From: Nemopilema nomurai
Lineage: Eukaryota; Cnidaria; Scyphozoa; Rhizostomeae; Rhizostomatidae
DNA length: 64,000 bases
Assembly (NCBI GenBank): GCA_003864495.1
Contig: ML133500.1
Coordinates: 520,710 to 584,709 of the forward strand
Direction of reading: 5' to 3'
Positions 22,435 through 34,100 of this stretch are shown in pieces. The translations under genes and the position numbers were made by a program. The first letter of the stretch is position 1. Each line of letters opens with the position of its first letter. The notes under the pieces are model-generated. The model saw only the letters and a program-made list of their open reading frames with translations. It was not told the DNA's origin and did no database searches.

Positions 22435-25174
22435 CCAGGTACTGCTTGTACCGTGGCTGACATAGGTAGCTGACTCATAATTATCCGCTAGTTGCTCCAG
22501 GGCACAGAATAAAGTATATGATAGTTTCAAAAGAATGACTTGAAGAAAAGCACAACAATTACTGCAAATTCGTACGATGAAAATGTTGAAAATCATTCTG
22601 CTAAACCATCACAATACTTGATACTAGGGTAGGATGAAAAATCCACTTTAGGTTGATTTGAAACTGAAGTAAGAAGGTGAAATCTCGTAGCGTGATTCAG
22701 ACTATGAGCCTCTGCGCTTTCTGAATGAAGCTAATGCACACTGGGGAAGAACAGTAATACAATGCTCACCAGTTTCATGCTGCTCTGCTTCCAACAACAC
22801 CGAACTCATCTATGACACAATAAATTGATTCAATGATAGATCGTCCATAATTTTGGCTGAGGGGGAGATCTGGGCACAAGAGACTTTGGCACAGGTGAGG
22901 AGGCTTGGGCACAAGGGAACAGGTTTTGGTATAAGAGAGGAGGCTTGGGCACAAGGGAACAGGTTTTGGTATAAGAGAGGAGGCTTGGGCACAAGGGAAC
23001 AGGTTTTGGTATAAGAGAGGAGGCTTGGGCACAAGGGAACAGGTTTTGGCATAAGAGAGGGGACTTGGGCATGAGGGAACTGGTTTTGGTATAAGAGGGG
23101 AGGCACAAGGGATCATTTTGACCATTGGGCAGCCTTGAACACAATTAACTAAACCAAAAATAATCTGCTAATACAAGAACTTACATTATGAGACTGCATT
23201 TTCATACGCCGCTTCCATTTCCAGCAAAATGCGAGCGCAATGGCAAGCCCAACGGAAAAGCTGCCAATTAGCAAGGCAGCGATCGTGTATGAATTCCGCA
23301 AGGTAGCTGCCAACGAAGCAATAAAACTAGGCATTATTGCTGCTGCTTTAAAAATCTCTACGAATGAAAAGGCTTCTAGGCAGAACGAGACAGTAGCCTT
23401 AACATTGTCGATTCGTTTGTATCGAATGGCAAATTATCATTTCCCACAGTTAAAGCGATGTAAGAAAAAGGCAACACTAGCAACAGACATAGCCCATTCT
23501 GGAGAGAGCAGAGGTTCATTATGCTTGCGGGCATGGATCTAAGCTTGGCCTGGATCTAAATTTATTGTTGCTTCAGTTTCGCTTTTGTTTTAATTCATAA
23601 CGTACAATTTATGACCCTAACCATAGTCATGAGACAACAGTCAGTCTTAAAGCATGGCACTTCATAGGTTCTATCGTGACAGCTCCGTGGAAAGAAGGAG
23701 CCTCTGTATCTTATCATAAAGTACACGAACCCGCTTTTTCAGCAAAGGGAAAAAGGCGATTTTGAGATCGAATGACTGACAGATGTTCAGCTTGATGTAA
23801 GCTTTTAATTTCCATAATTGTTCTGGGCTGTTGGAATGGTTATAGGCATAAACAAATCAAAGTGCAAAATCAAAAGTTGGAATATTTAGAAACCGCCAGG
23901 AACTTTGACTTTCAAGAACAATCATAGCCCTTGTAGTGATGGTGACATTATGGTGACACGAAAACAGTGGTTAACTGAATATGGCTGAATAATAGAATAG
24001 TTCTCAACGAAGAAACTTACAGTGATTATACTTAGGAAATGACACTGGTGATGCCGTACTTGATCCACTACCTGAAATTCAAAAGCAAATATTTTACACC
24101 TCCAGAGTCAATGGCGTCATAGCAAGTGGCATGCTTAAATCGTCTGGAGGCTCTTGGAGAAAAAATAAGCTTGAAAGCATGGTCAGGTGTTTTGGGAGAT
24201 TAAATTAATGTTTTGTTATGTCTGCCGTAATTCCAAATCGCTTACTTGGGCATGTGTCACAAAATGTATCACCAAACATCATTAATTTAGGTTTTATTTG
24301 ATTATGTCTGGGGTAGTTCTGGCATTGGGGCAGTGGGAGAGCCATTTCAGGAAACGAATTACACGGTGAAGAGACAAAACTATCAGGTGTTCACTTTTAG
24401 CTCTAGCAGAACAAGGGAGACACCTCTTAGAAGGTCCAATTAGATTGCCACTTTTATGGCTACAGGGGAGCATCTCTAAGAACATCCAGATTGTGCCAAA
24501 GCATATAAAAATGCTACTGTTTTTATTTAGAGTCTGTTTGTATATCTATCCAAAATCCCATTCTGTGTAGAATAAAGGCTTCCTCGATTTCACTTGCACT
24601 CTTTTAAAGATGGGCGTGAAGTGGATGCTGATTGGTCGATCGACAGCCGATTCTTTGTTCTTAACCACAAGTCTCTTCACGTTGCTTTCGATCCAAAGCG
24701 GGCTACTTATTTGGTCATTTCTTGACGTTTGCAAACTCTGCAGAGTGTCAGAAGAAAAAAGCGCTTCAGTATGCAAAATTATGCTACCGCTGATTGTGCT
24801 ACTTCGAAAAAGCACGCTTCTGTGCGTGGGTGTACAACCGAGAACGTACTCACCCACGAGCAAGATGGTTTCGGTGATGTTCGTGCAGGTGTGACTCAAC
24901 GTTGAGCCATAACATGCCGCGGATAGTGACGTTTCGTTCGCAAACATTTCGCTCCTTAAGCTGATCGTCAAATTGTAACTCCCTTCAACCAAGTCAAATT
25001 TATCGACTTTAGCAATCTGCATGTGATTTGAGCTTCTCCTGACTGTAAAGGAACTGTGTCTGACTAGGTAACCGCTTTCAAACGGCCTTACAACACAGGT
25101 GAGCGTGATGTTTCCGGACCTATTCCCTGCCAAATTTTGGGGCTTGGTCGTAATTATGTTAAGGCGCGGCGAGT
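22435..25174 (-). CDS. Ig-domain single-pass transmembrane receptor, partial model
   Basis: Five phase-matched exons: 24854-25174 (Ig-like domain, phase 1-1), 24021-24071 (Ser/Thr-rich linker), 23185-23306 (membrane exon), 22770-22809 and 22487 down to about 22435 (tail). The Ig exon has ITLTCVV as the first cysteine strand and TSLSAACYGS as the second, four N-glycosylation sequons (for example NRSG, NLTI, NETS) and the symmetrical 1-1 phase typical of extracellular Ig modules. The membrane span YTIAALLIGSFSVGLAIALA is followed by the stop-transfer WKWKRRMK. The last tail exon holds DNYESATYVSHG with two tyrosines, not a canonical ITIM. The signal-peptide exon is not in this span; a candidate lies at 29394-29454. 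The 3' end and stop codon were not resolved. The architecture resembles cnidarian Ig receptors including Alr-type proteins, but ligand and role are unknown. Confidence 0.6.
22861..23112. repeat. 40-bp minisatellite in an Ig-receptor intron
   Basis: Five head-to-tail 40-bp units at 22901-22940, 22941-22980, 22981-23020, 23021-23060 and 23061-23100, the middle ones essentially identical, with degenerate partial units on either side. Each unit begins AGGCTTGGGCACAAGGGAAC. Because 40 is not a multiple of 3, the same Pro/Leu/Ser/Cys-rich peptide pattern appears in all three minus frames, all of which stay open. The array sits between the membrane exon (23185) and the next tail exon (22809). Confidence 0.95.
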
Positions 25175-26029
25175 CTAAAAGAAAGAGAAATATAGTGAAA
25201 CAGGGAAGCAACAGTGCTGCTACAAAGATAAAACAAGCATTTTTATCCTCGTCGGGTTTTCAACCCATTTAAGGTTCATTTTTATGAAAGCTTTCTACCA
25301 GATTTGCAGAAATTTTGTTTCTGGCCTCGTTTGAAAATTGTCTGTTGCTCGCCGCGTTAACCACGGATCCGTATGGCTACGAGGCAAATACAAGAGATTA
25401 CGCGAGTTGCTGTCCGAACACCGTTGTCATATCTAGCCAAAATGAGTGATCCATCGGCTTCATTTTGTTCTTGTGAATATTAACTTGCAGCCCTGTTTTC
25501 CCTGTTTGCCCCCTTTACAGCCTCAAGTCTACACAAAATACCAAGAAAAAAGAAAGTGTCATATTGGTAACGAGCAAAGTTCCTGATTCTAACACTCGAT
25601 GTCTCGCTCTGAAGAGCCTCGATATCACTGCTCTATAGAAAAGACCAGTACTTGGCATTGCTGCGGTGGAATGGTGAAATGAAAGAGTGGATCGTCTTCC
25701 ACTGCGAAATATTCCCCGCAAACGATTTCATTTTCCAGTTTTTGTTCATCTCATGGCATTGGAATGTGACGTAGGATGGCGTGACTCATCAATACGGGCT
25801 ATCACCGGCTGCGGAAGATTTCGCGAGTGAGAAAAGGCTCACTGCGGATACTCACCACGTATTTCGCGCGAAATTTTTCGCTGTTCGCTGGCTACTTCCC
25901 ACTGGAGGAAGCCGAAGGCTGCGGAGGCAGATTGATTTGTAATCGCAGTGAGATACTCTTTGCGACTAATTGAAGAGTATTGTTGAGAGTAAAGAGCCTT
26001 TACCGCTTTCTTTTATGCTTACTTACCGA

Positions 26030-26086
26030 TACCCTCGGTACCAGACGCTACTTTTTTACATATAGTGAGTCTGGTGCCCAGGGTAG
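26030..26086. mobile_element. Short inverted-repeat element, copy 2
   Basis: ACCCTCGGTACCAGAC (26031-26046) pairs imperfectly with GTCTGGTGCCCAGGGT (26069-26084), around a short AT-rich loop. The arms match those of the element at 21276-21356. Confidence 0.5.
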
Positions 26087-27550
26087 CTTACCGAATACCT
26101 TTCTCATATTTTGTGTCGTTTTTCATCTGCAATTTGCGATTCAGTAGCACTGACAGATGGGAGTTTGTGAATTCTGAGAAAACATGGCAACCACCAGAGC
26201 AGGTGTGGAAAACTTAGAGAAGAAATTCATGGAAAAACACATCTTCAAGCTTTATCGGCGAGGAAGCAAACGAAATATTGAAGGATAGTGGGTAGAAGGA
26301 AGGCAGTAGACAGCTGGAAATTTATAAAAGAGGGCAAGCAAAGTTCAAATTTGAAATCAAGCCTACAGGTACAACAAAATTTCAAAAGCAGCATATCAAC
26401 ACAATTTCATTTCAATATTCGAACAAAATTTATGAGCCAATAATGAAGGAATTTTGACAAGAAACGCAGTTGAAAAAAGAAAACTCGATTCTTGTAGCAA
26501 AACAAAAACCTTTTTCAGTTAGAAAAGGAGTTGCTAGTACCCATTGTGTTGGTAAGCGCGGATATTGGGGGATTCCCCTAACGAGTGAGGGACATTTAAT
26601 GGTGAAAAATACACTGAAGTTCAACTATGGAAATTCAAGTGAAATGATTAACGCATATTTGCAACATTTATCATAATTACCAGAAATTAAGGGTAGAAAC
26701 CCAGTTATTGTGCGATTAAAATCAAGATTTATGACCTGTATTCAGGGTCTCCCATGAGACCAAAAAATAGGCGGGATAAACTCCGATACAATAAAAGCGC
26801 AAAGAAAGGAACTAAAAGATACAGAAAGACCGGGAGCCCGGCTGGTACATACCGTAGTCTTTGATGCATCCATAGCAGCAACCAAAGGCGAACAGCTCAA
26901 CAAATATCCCAAAGGCAACTGGTGTGAGCATTTGTCTAAAATAAAATAGAGGCCCAGAGTTTTTAAGGAAATGGGAGAATTAGACACACAAATAAGATTC
27001 AGATGGCCATTCTTTCGCCAAGGTGATACGTTTAAGAGTGAAAATGCAACAAGAAGATGCCCGAGATAAGGCAATTAAAATACAGTTTGGCACTTTTACT
27101 TCAATGTCAATCTACAGATGTCAAGTTTCAAGAAGCACCTCCGCAATTCCAATCTTCACTCAGACAAGGCCCGTGTTTACCACTTCAAACTTCTTGACCT
27201 CTAGCACGTCCAATGGTCGTTGTTTAGCAGGTCTTGCCTACACAGTTTATGCTAAGCAGCGTCTTTCTTAACATGTGGTTCAGTATCATTAAAATGTTCC
27301 TGTAAACAATAACCTTCTGTTTCATTTTATTTTATATCCATTCATCGCTTCTGACTTTATCCTTCCAGAACCATATGGTATTGTTTTCAAATTGTGGTGT
27401 TTTAGGTACTGCGCCAATGCTACCTTTTTAATGGAATGTTCAAGTAGCTCCTCGTAGTCACGCTCTAACGTCGCCATTATGAGCACGGAAGCACGGATGG
27501 TCAGCGGTCAGAACCTTTCGTACATTGGAATTGAAACCTGAAATGGGTTC

Positions 27551-27800
27551 CAAGAGGGTTCCTTTGTTTGTGGCTAAAACAATCTATTACAATAAATTGC
27601 CATGGCTACGACAGGGTTCCTTTCTTTCAAAATACAATATGGTACAATAAATTGCCATGGCTACGACAGGGTTCCTTTCTTTCAAAATACAATATGGTAC
27701 AATGAGCTGCCATGGCGACGACAGGGTTCCTTTCTTTAGAGGAATATAATACGTTACAAAATATCACCATAGCTACGACAGGGTTCCTTTCTTTTATAAT
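27551..27800. repeat. ~55-bp tandem repeat, about four units
   Basis: The core ACAGGGTTCCTTTCTTT starts at 27611, 27666, 27721 and 27778 (periods 55, 55, 57). A weaker GGGTTCC unit lies just before at 27556. Units also share CCATGGCTACG and TACAATATGGTACAAT. A minus frame (27627-27905) is open across it, but its peptide just repeats KERNPVVAM and looks non-genic. Confidence 0.85.
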
Positions 27801-28047
27801 ACCATATTTAGAGACTACATAATGCCGTATAAGGAATCCATATTGCCTGAGTGCAGTCTTAACTATCCGTTGCGAAGGAGAGCCAGTACGGAACCTAGAA
27901 TCCATATTATATTGAACCAGTAAAAGGCAATCAACCTTTCACGACAACCTTCACGAAGGTAATCGGTGATGGAGTCTATTTAGATAACTAATCTAAGGAA
28001 TTTTTTCTTAAGAAAATCTGACAGGGTTCCGGAACCCTTGGAACCCG

Positions 28048-28064
28048 GTCTGGATCCGCCACTG
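28048..28064. mobile_element. Lone hAT-like terminal repeat
   Basis: GTCTGGATCCGCCACTG is the outward-facing end motif of hAT-type MITEs (reverse complement CAGTGGCGGATCCAGAC), close to the ends at 6798 and 46968. I could not find a matching left end within the preceding 1.5 kb, so this is probably a truncated copy. Confidence 0.4.
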
Positions 28065-28982
28065 GCTTTGGGAGAAAACTCAGGTTAAGGAGTAATTTTA
28101 GTCTTAATGAAGGTCGAGCCTGGCATTAAATTATTCTCAATGTTCTCATAGACTTTATTCCTATAAAAAGTGTGTAGTTGACTATCTATCACGATACATG
28201 ACAACTCCTGTAATTAATGTGCTGACGAAAAACTCGATTCGTTCCATCATATGGTTCCATTCAACTCCTGCAATACTGTTTACAAAGAAGCGGGCTTGTC
28301 CCTGAGCACGCCTGGATGGGGTCCCGGTTAGCCAAAGATCTCGCCTAGGCAATCTACTCTCTCTTCATGTAAACGGAAATTATTGTATGGGAGGTTTGCT
28401 CTGAGAGGTGAAATCTGGGCAAACAGGGCCTGCGCCCAAGTAACCAGGGTCGCGAATTCCACATGCCAACAGTTCCCTTGTTACTATCTTCTTAGCTACC
28501 TGCATGTTTACTTTACTTAAGCTTTTTGGCCGTAGGAATTTAAAAGCGGCGGTTAAGAGTTCCAATGGCATTCAATTTCTTATCAAAATAATGCCCTAAA
28601 GTCATGGGTTGAAGTGTCTAACGAGTCTTTAAAGTTTAGTAAACAAATAGAACTTACTTAGGCCCAGCTTCCGTACCAAACACCATTTCAAAATCTTTGC
28701 TCGTTTCTATTCAGCGATATTGAAGATCAAAAATCACCAGAACATCTTTAATTGAGACGCCAAGGCAAATCCTCAATATCGTTTGAGTAAAAGCGAGGGT
28801 AGCAGGTATATGCTGATCAGAGGCCTGCCCTCCAAACGTGCGATGCGGATTCTTGGAAGTATTTCGTTGCCCAACGATTGACATGCACCGAGCTATGAAA
28901 ACAAAAGCGATTCTGGGGATTGCCTCAGACCCATAGCCAGGTCTTTGAAGTTGGAGTGGAAAAATTTCAAGCGTAAGTCAGC

Positions 28983-29010
28983 TTTTTTTTTTTGGGGGGG
29001 GGGGGGGGGG
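28983..29010. repeat. T-tract followed by poly-G tract
   Basis: Eleven T (28983-28993) followed by 17 G (28994-29010). The length is likely unreliable in an assembly. Confidence 0.9.
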
Positions 29011-29393
29011 TGTTGAAGGGGATGTGGTAGGGCTAAACAACAAAAAGGATTATTAAAAAATAGTCAAGACAATCTTAGCTTTTATTTTAACATAGCATTG
29101 AAGCAAAGAAAGGGGACGGTTGCTCTGTAATTGTATCATCTGAAATTAGCAAAACCTGTAGAAATTGTATTTTTTTAAATAGTTGGTTTTAATCAGTTGC
29201 CCTATTTTTTAAAGCACACTGTGTTATAGTACAAACTACGAATAAAAGCTTCATTATCGCTGTAACATTTAGCAATTAAATAGCTTTCTGCTTTTCAACT
29301 TCCATTTAGACAAGAAGCGTTCAAATGTTTTACTTTCAAGATATAGGTGACATTCCTTTCTGTCTTCATTGACCGTCGCTGAGACGAATCTAC

Positions 29394-29454
29394 CCTTATC
29401 AATGCTAAAAACAAACACAAGTGCGGCTAAAACTGAAATGACCACATTTTGCAT
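29394..29454 (-). CDS. Candidate signal-peptide exon (possible first exon of the Ig receptor)
   Basis: The ATG at 29454 opens MQNVVISVLAALVFVFSI, a short n-region, a hydrophobic core and then polar DKG, the shape of a secretory signal peptide. A donor after base 29394 (AAGG|gtagat) and another after 29334 (GAAA|gtaaaa) both leave phase 1, which is the phase needed by the Ig exon at 25174. That would mean a 4.2-kb first intron, long for this window, so another upstream Ig exon or a separate gene is possible. Unspliced, the ORF is a 61-residue secreted-like peptide ending at 29269. Confidence 0.35.
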
Positions 29455-31156
29455 TTCTTAGGAAGCATACTTGGCACTTTGTGGAAGTCGTTTGTGAATA
29501 TCTCTGACCTTTGGCTGCAAAGGAAAAAGCAACTGAGAAAAGGTTCTAGCCATCACCACTTTATATATTTCCTTCAGCATCCCCTAGAAAAACCAAAGCG
29601 TTGTCAGCAAGAAATTTTGTACCATGAAGGACGGCATGCAACCATTTCTGTTGCGCTGATGGTACTTGCTAGACAGCATGAAGGATGGTCATGCTTGTGT
29701 CATACTTTTTCTTCTTATAGTACCATGGCGTCTTGTGATTCCTCGGTTGCTCGTGTTTTTCAAAGCCTTTTGTTGCCAGTTGACTTTGCATACTGAAGGG
29801 CATGGCAAGAACAGCCTACACGGATAGCAAAAACAAGCATCCATATATTGATTGTCCTCTAACCATTTGTAAACTTGAAACCAACCTTTTGTTAAAGCTT
29901 CTACTTTTGCCCCCCCCCTCTCCCATTTTACGCTTTAAATAAGAAGCTAGCAAAGGCTGGCAAGGTTTCTCCGTTTTACCCAAAATATGGCACAGCAGCT
30001 GGATGAAGATAACGTTAAATCGGCAGTGGATTGAGATGAAGAAGAAGCCATGGCAGTTTTGTTTTCACTGTCCATCTTTTCTCTGGAACTTGAACAAAGA
30101 GTTCTCTCCTGCTGTTGTTGGTGCTGGTTCTGGCTGACATGAATGTTTTCGCTTAAGAAAGTAAACGTACATAGTAGCCATATGACGTATTCTTGTAAAT
30201 TCCGTATACCTTGCTCAAACTTAGCTCTTTCACTTGTCGTAGTTGCAAACTGTAAAACTAATGAGCCCCATAAAGGTCAAACATAATAAACTTAGCGGAA
30301 ACGCAATTCAATGAATTAAACCAACATTTAGCAAGCCAAGCAGGTAGCTAAACATTATAACGTTGCACGAATCATACAGTTGCACTTAGCACAAATTTAT
30401 ATTCTTTGTTTTGATAGCAGTACGACTGAGAGGTGCTGCGAAATTATTTTTCAGATGAACAGTTGCACTTTTTAAGCATTGGTTACCTAAAAGCCTAGAG
30501 GTTACGAGTATTCAAGAAAAATGTCTGGGGATGGCTACGGGCCTGGGTTGATTGCCGCGGAATCTGGTAAGAGATTTGTGTCAACACAGTCACGAGTACT
30601 TATTCCACTGGAATAGGTTCCATTACCTTTCGTCGATAATTGAATTTTCTTCAATCTTTGTCTGAATTTTCTGAACACGTTAAAATATCGACATTTAAGA
30701 AAACTCTTTGACCAGTATCATAAAGTAAATACGTACAGGCTAAACAGAAGGTCAATGGGGTCATGAAAATTTTTAACCCAAATTCAGCATGAAGGCAACC
30801 AACTATGAAAATATGAATCCTAAATTTTACAAGAAAAACAAGATCAAGATTGTGGAAAATTTTTAGAGATAAATCCACGATGAAAACAACTTTAACCTTT
30901 TAATAATGTTAATATAATAATTATCAAAGGTTATTCAAAAGGATAAGGAAAATAGTCTCATGCGCACATAATACTTTAGCGTTGCAGAGGTCATTATTTA
31001 CCACCTCTTTAATGAAATCAATCTATATAGTAAGTTGTAGTTTAGAAGTTTCAAGCTGTGGTTTAAAGAAAAGACGGTGTATTTAGTCTTCACCAAGGTT
31101 TGACGAATGAGTAGCGAATGTCGTCAGCTAGAACCAGCCAGCGAGCAGTGACTGAC
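29455..31156. other. Intergenic DNA with an unclassified ORF
   Basis: A plus ORF (29449-29796) and stop-broken minus frames over the same bases, such as NHKTPWYYKKKKYDTSMTI, give no recognisable domain. They could be a decayed mobile-element gene. A minus stretch near 29985-30060 reads MASSSSQSTADLTLSSSS before stops. Nothing else is evident up to the sorcin stop codon. Confidence 0.35.
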
Positions 31157-34100
31157 TCAGCAGTACATCGATACCTGGACAAACTGAAAAAAAACAAGAG
31201 GTAGTCAGCACATTGAACACATCTAACATACTGCCAAGGGTCTTGCCAAAAGACATAGCTCCAGTTTCATTAGCAACAATTTGTTTCGTTGGCCTAGATT
31301 CCACAAACTTGGAGCGACCCTGAAGCAAAGGCGGAGGTGTGGAGCAAGATGCGAAAGGGGGGCGAAAAGAAGCCTAGGCAATCGAGCCACTCCAGGTCAA
31401 TGTCAAAAAGCAGCTCTTTTGTGCAATCGTTTGGCATCAATGTCCTTCTTGGAATATATTTTAGAACTTCTATGTCCTTCTTGTCCAAACACTAGATACC
31501 TGTCTCTTTGTACCTATAGAGTTGCTTAAGTTATTTAGATGGTTGTAACTGTCACTTGATGAGAAGATCATAGGCACAAGAACGACCCTGCGAAATGAGC
31601 AAGCGTGATAGGACGTAGTAGCCAACGTTTATTTCAGCCTTGCAACGAAATGTCGGTGACACTATAACTTACATCGTCATACGAGAACTGCGCATGCCCG
31701 GTTTGGGTTGTGTCACGCCTCCTGAAATGATCTGAAAAAAGCAAAAAGACTATAAGAGCGAGGCCTCGTTTCAATGTGCCACCAGGGGGCAAATAACTTA
31801 ATTATGGCACAGACTAGCCCAACAAAAATATGGGAACTCTCTTTCGCCAAGTGCAAAGCTTTGACACAAAGAACTGAACAGTATGCTTCCAATGTTATTC
31901 AACATTAGCATGACAAAATAATTATCCAACTTAGTTACATTGTAAAGGGGCAAGGATATTTTGGCGGTGTAAAAGATGAGAATATTAGGCTTTCAGTCAG
32001 GTGAGACAAGGAAAAATAACTTTTTTGTCTGTGTAAAGGTTAATTTAAAAAATGTTCATTGCAAAAATGACTATAACTCTGACTTGTACCTTAGCATTTG
32101 CTAAGAATTCAGGAGATCTGAAAATTTGGCAGAAGAGACGTACCAGTCATCAACCTTAGACGGACAGCAACAGCAACGAAATTGTCAAATGTGATTCTTG
32201 AGTCGGTAGAATAACGCTTTACTATTATGTTCAAAGCTTGCGGGGACAGGTTATAACCTATAACAAACAGAAACATGATGACATATAGAACACAAACGTG
32301 GCTTTAGATATTAACATTAAATGCAAATGCAAAAGAACAAAGGGATCATCTTATTACTCCATAGCTCTAACAGCCACCACAATATCAAGTGCATGATGCT
32401 TGATGATGTTTGGTTGTGTTTGGTGATGTTTGCTTTGTGTGCACAAGAACACAGAATAGCAAAGGTAGTAAACTCATATTTCTGCCTGACATGCAGTAGT
32501 AGCATTGCAGTACTTGATACACAGCAATGCTAAATTTATCTGGCAAAAAGTTGTTATCTAGGTGGTTACACCCTTAGCAAAAATGCCTAGCTCACCCCAG
32601 CTTTGGATAGCTCTGTGTAGCTCATGTGGCTCCACTGTCCCAGATCGATCAGAGTCGAACTGAAAGAATGTGGTCTGCAAAACAAAGTGGCCACATATCG
32701 TAACAAGAGAGAACATAAAATATTTGCTATAATAATATGCAAGGTTAAATTGGCAAATATCTAGGGCTTGGTAAACTATGCAAGAATAGTTGTCTTCAAG
32801 AAAACTAAATGGTCTGGTTTTCTTTATATTTGAAAAAGCCTGTTTAATGTATTTACTTCAAATATCTATAAATTAGCGAATAATTCTTTTTATCAAAACC
32901 AGTATATTTGGCAAGGAAATTAGATGGAACAAAAAATAGGCATGGAGTCATAATTTGGAAAGGAAATTGGATGGAACAAGAAATAGGCTTTGAGTCATAA
33001 AGGAAGGAAAACGAAATTAGCAAAACCTAAAATGCAAACTATATAATAAATAGATGGAATTTATTTATTAAGAAAGTGTGCTAAATTAGATGGAACAAGA
33101 AAAAGGCTTGGAGTCATAGAGAAAGGAAAACGAAATTAGCCAAACATAAAATGCAAACTATATAATAAATAGATGGAATTATTTTATTAAGAAAGTGTGC
33201 TAGCAGCCCAAGAACATGGGGTGTCTGTGAAGAAAACCTGGCAAATGTAGAGAACTGGCTACCTTCCACTGGTTAAGACATGTCCACAGCTCTTTGAACT
33301 CATTGAAGCCCATTTTTCCACTGTAATCCCTCTTTAAGTTAATTAAGGAAGTCTGTTCATTCAAAGCAGAGACTAAAGCATGTGATTCAGTTTAACCTAG
33401 AAATAGGTTTGGGTGGTCATAAAATCTACTGTTTGTGAAAATCAAAATTAGGTCCTAGATGTTAACATACCATTTAAGAAAAAGATCTCAAAGGGCAAAT
33501 CTTTTGTTAGGAAATTTACATTTTGAAGAAATTGCAACAGGCCAGCTATATTGCTGAGAAAATTGGAATAAAAGAGGTTGTTTATGAGATAGTCTTTGCA
33601 TTAAGAGGTAATGGAGTGTTTATAAAGGAAATCTAATGTTTGCGAACTGGATACATCCAACATGCTAATCATGATGCGGCATGTTTCCAAGCTGAACACT
33701 AAAAAGAAAGGGAAACCATTTGGATTATATGAATGTTGAAAAGGTATGGTGGTTGCACAAAGTCAGCAGAAATTATGAAAGGAGATAGCATGAAAGATAT
33801 GTCTTCACTAAACCTTCTCACTGGTCAAAAGCGGAGCCACTGCTTACGCATCCATTCCATAATGCTTGAGGACGAAAAGGGAATCCGGATGCTTATAGCC
33901 TAGCCTTTGCCTACCATTACAAATCACATGTAAGTGTTTGCAAGGTAATTACTTTTGACATTTTGCATCTATGTGGGGCAACACAAAAGGGTTTTCATTA
34001 GTATCCTGTTTCTTCCAAAAAGAGTGAAAATAGTACTTCATCAAAAAAAGAAACAAGGGCCAAGAGAAAAAGTAAAACAGCCAATAACATCAACAAACTT

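Larger units (their letters stand above)
25200..29390. other. Mostly non-coding DNA 5' of the Ig receptor
   Basis: No confident exon. Contains the second short inverted-repeat element (26030-26086), the ~55-bp tandem array (27551-27800), a lone hAT-like terminus (28048-28064) and a T/G homopolymer (28983-29010). ORFs at 26470-26676 and 26742-27074 have no recognisable domain. If the Ig receptor starts at 29454, this is its first intron. Confidence 0.45.

Noticed and set aside
22775..23144. Three overlapping Pro/Leu-rich minus ORFs as a repetitive protein gene
   Set aside because: They are the same 40-bp minisatellite read in three frames, with no independent start, splice or domain signal.
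29269..29454. Stand-alone 61-residue secreted peptide gene
   Set aside because: Only one cysteine-poor mature segment with no processing sites or conservation evidence. A spliced signal-peptide exon is at least as likely.
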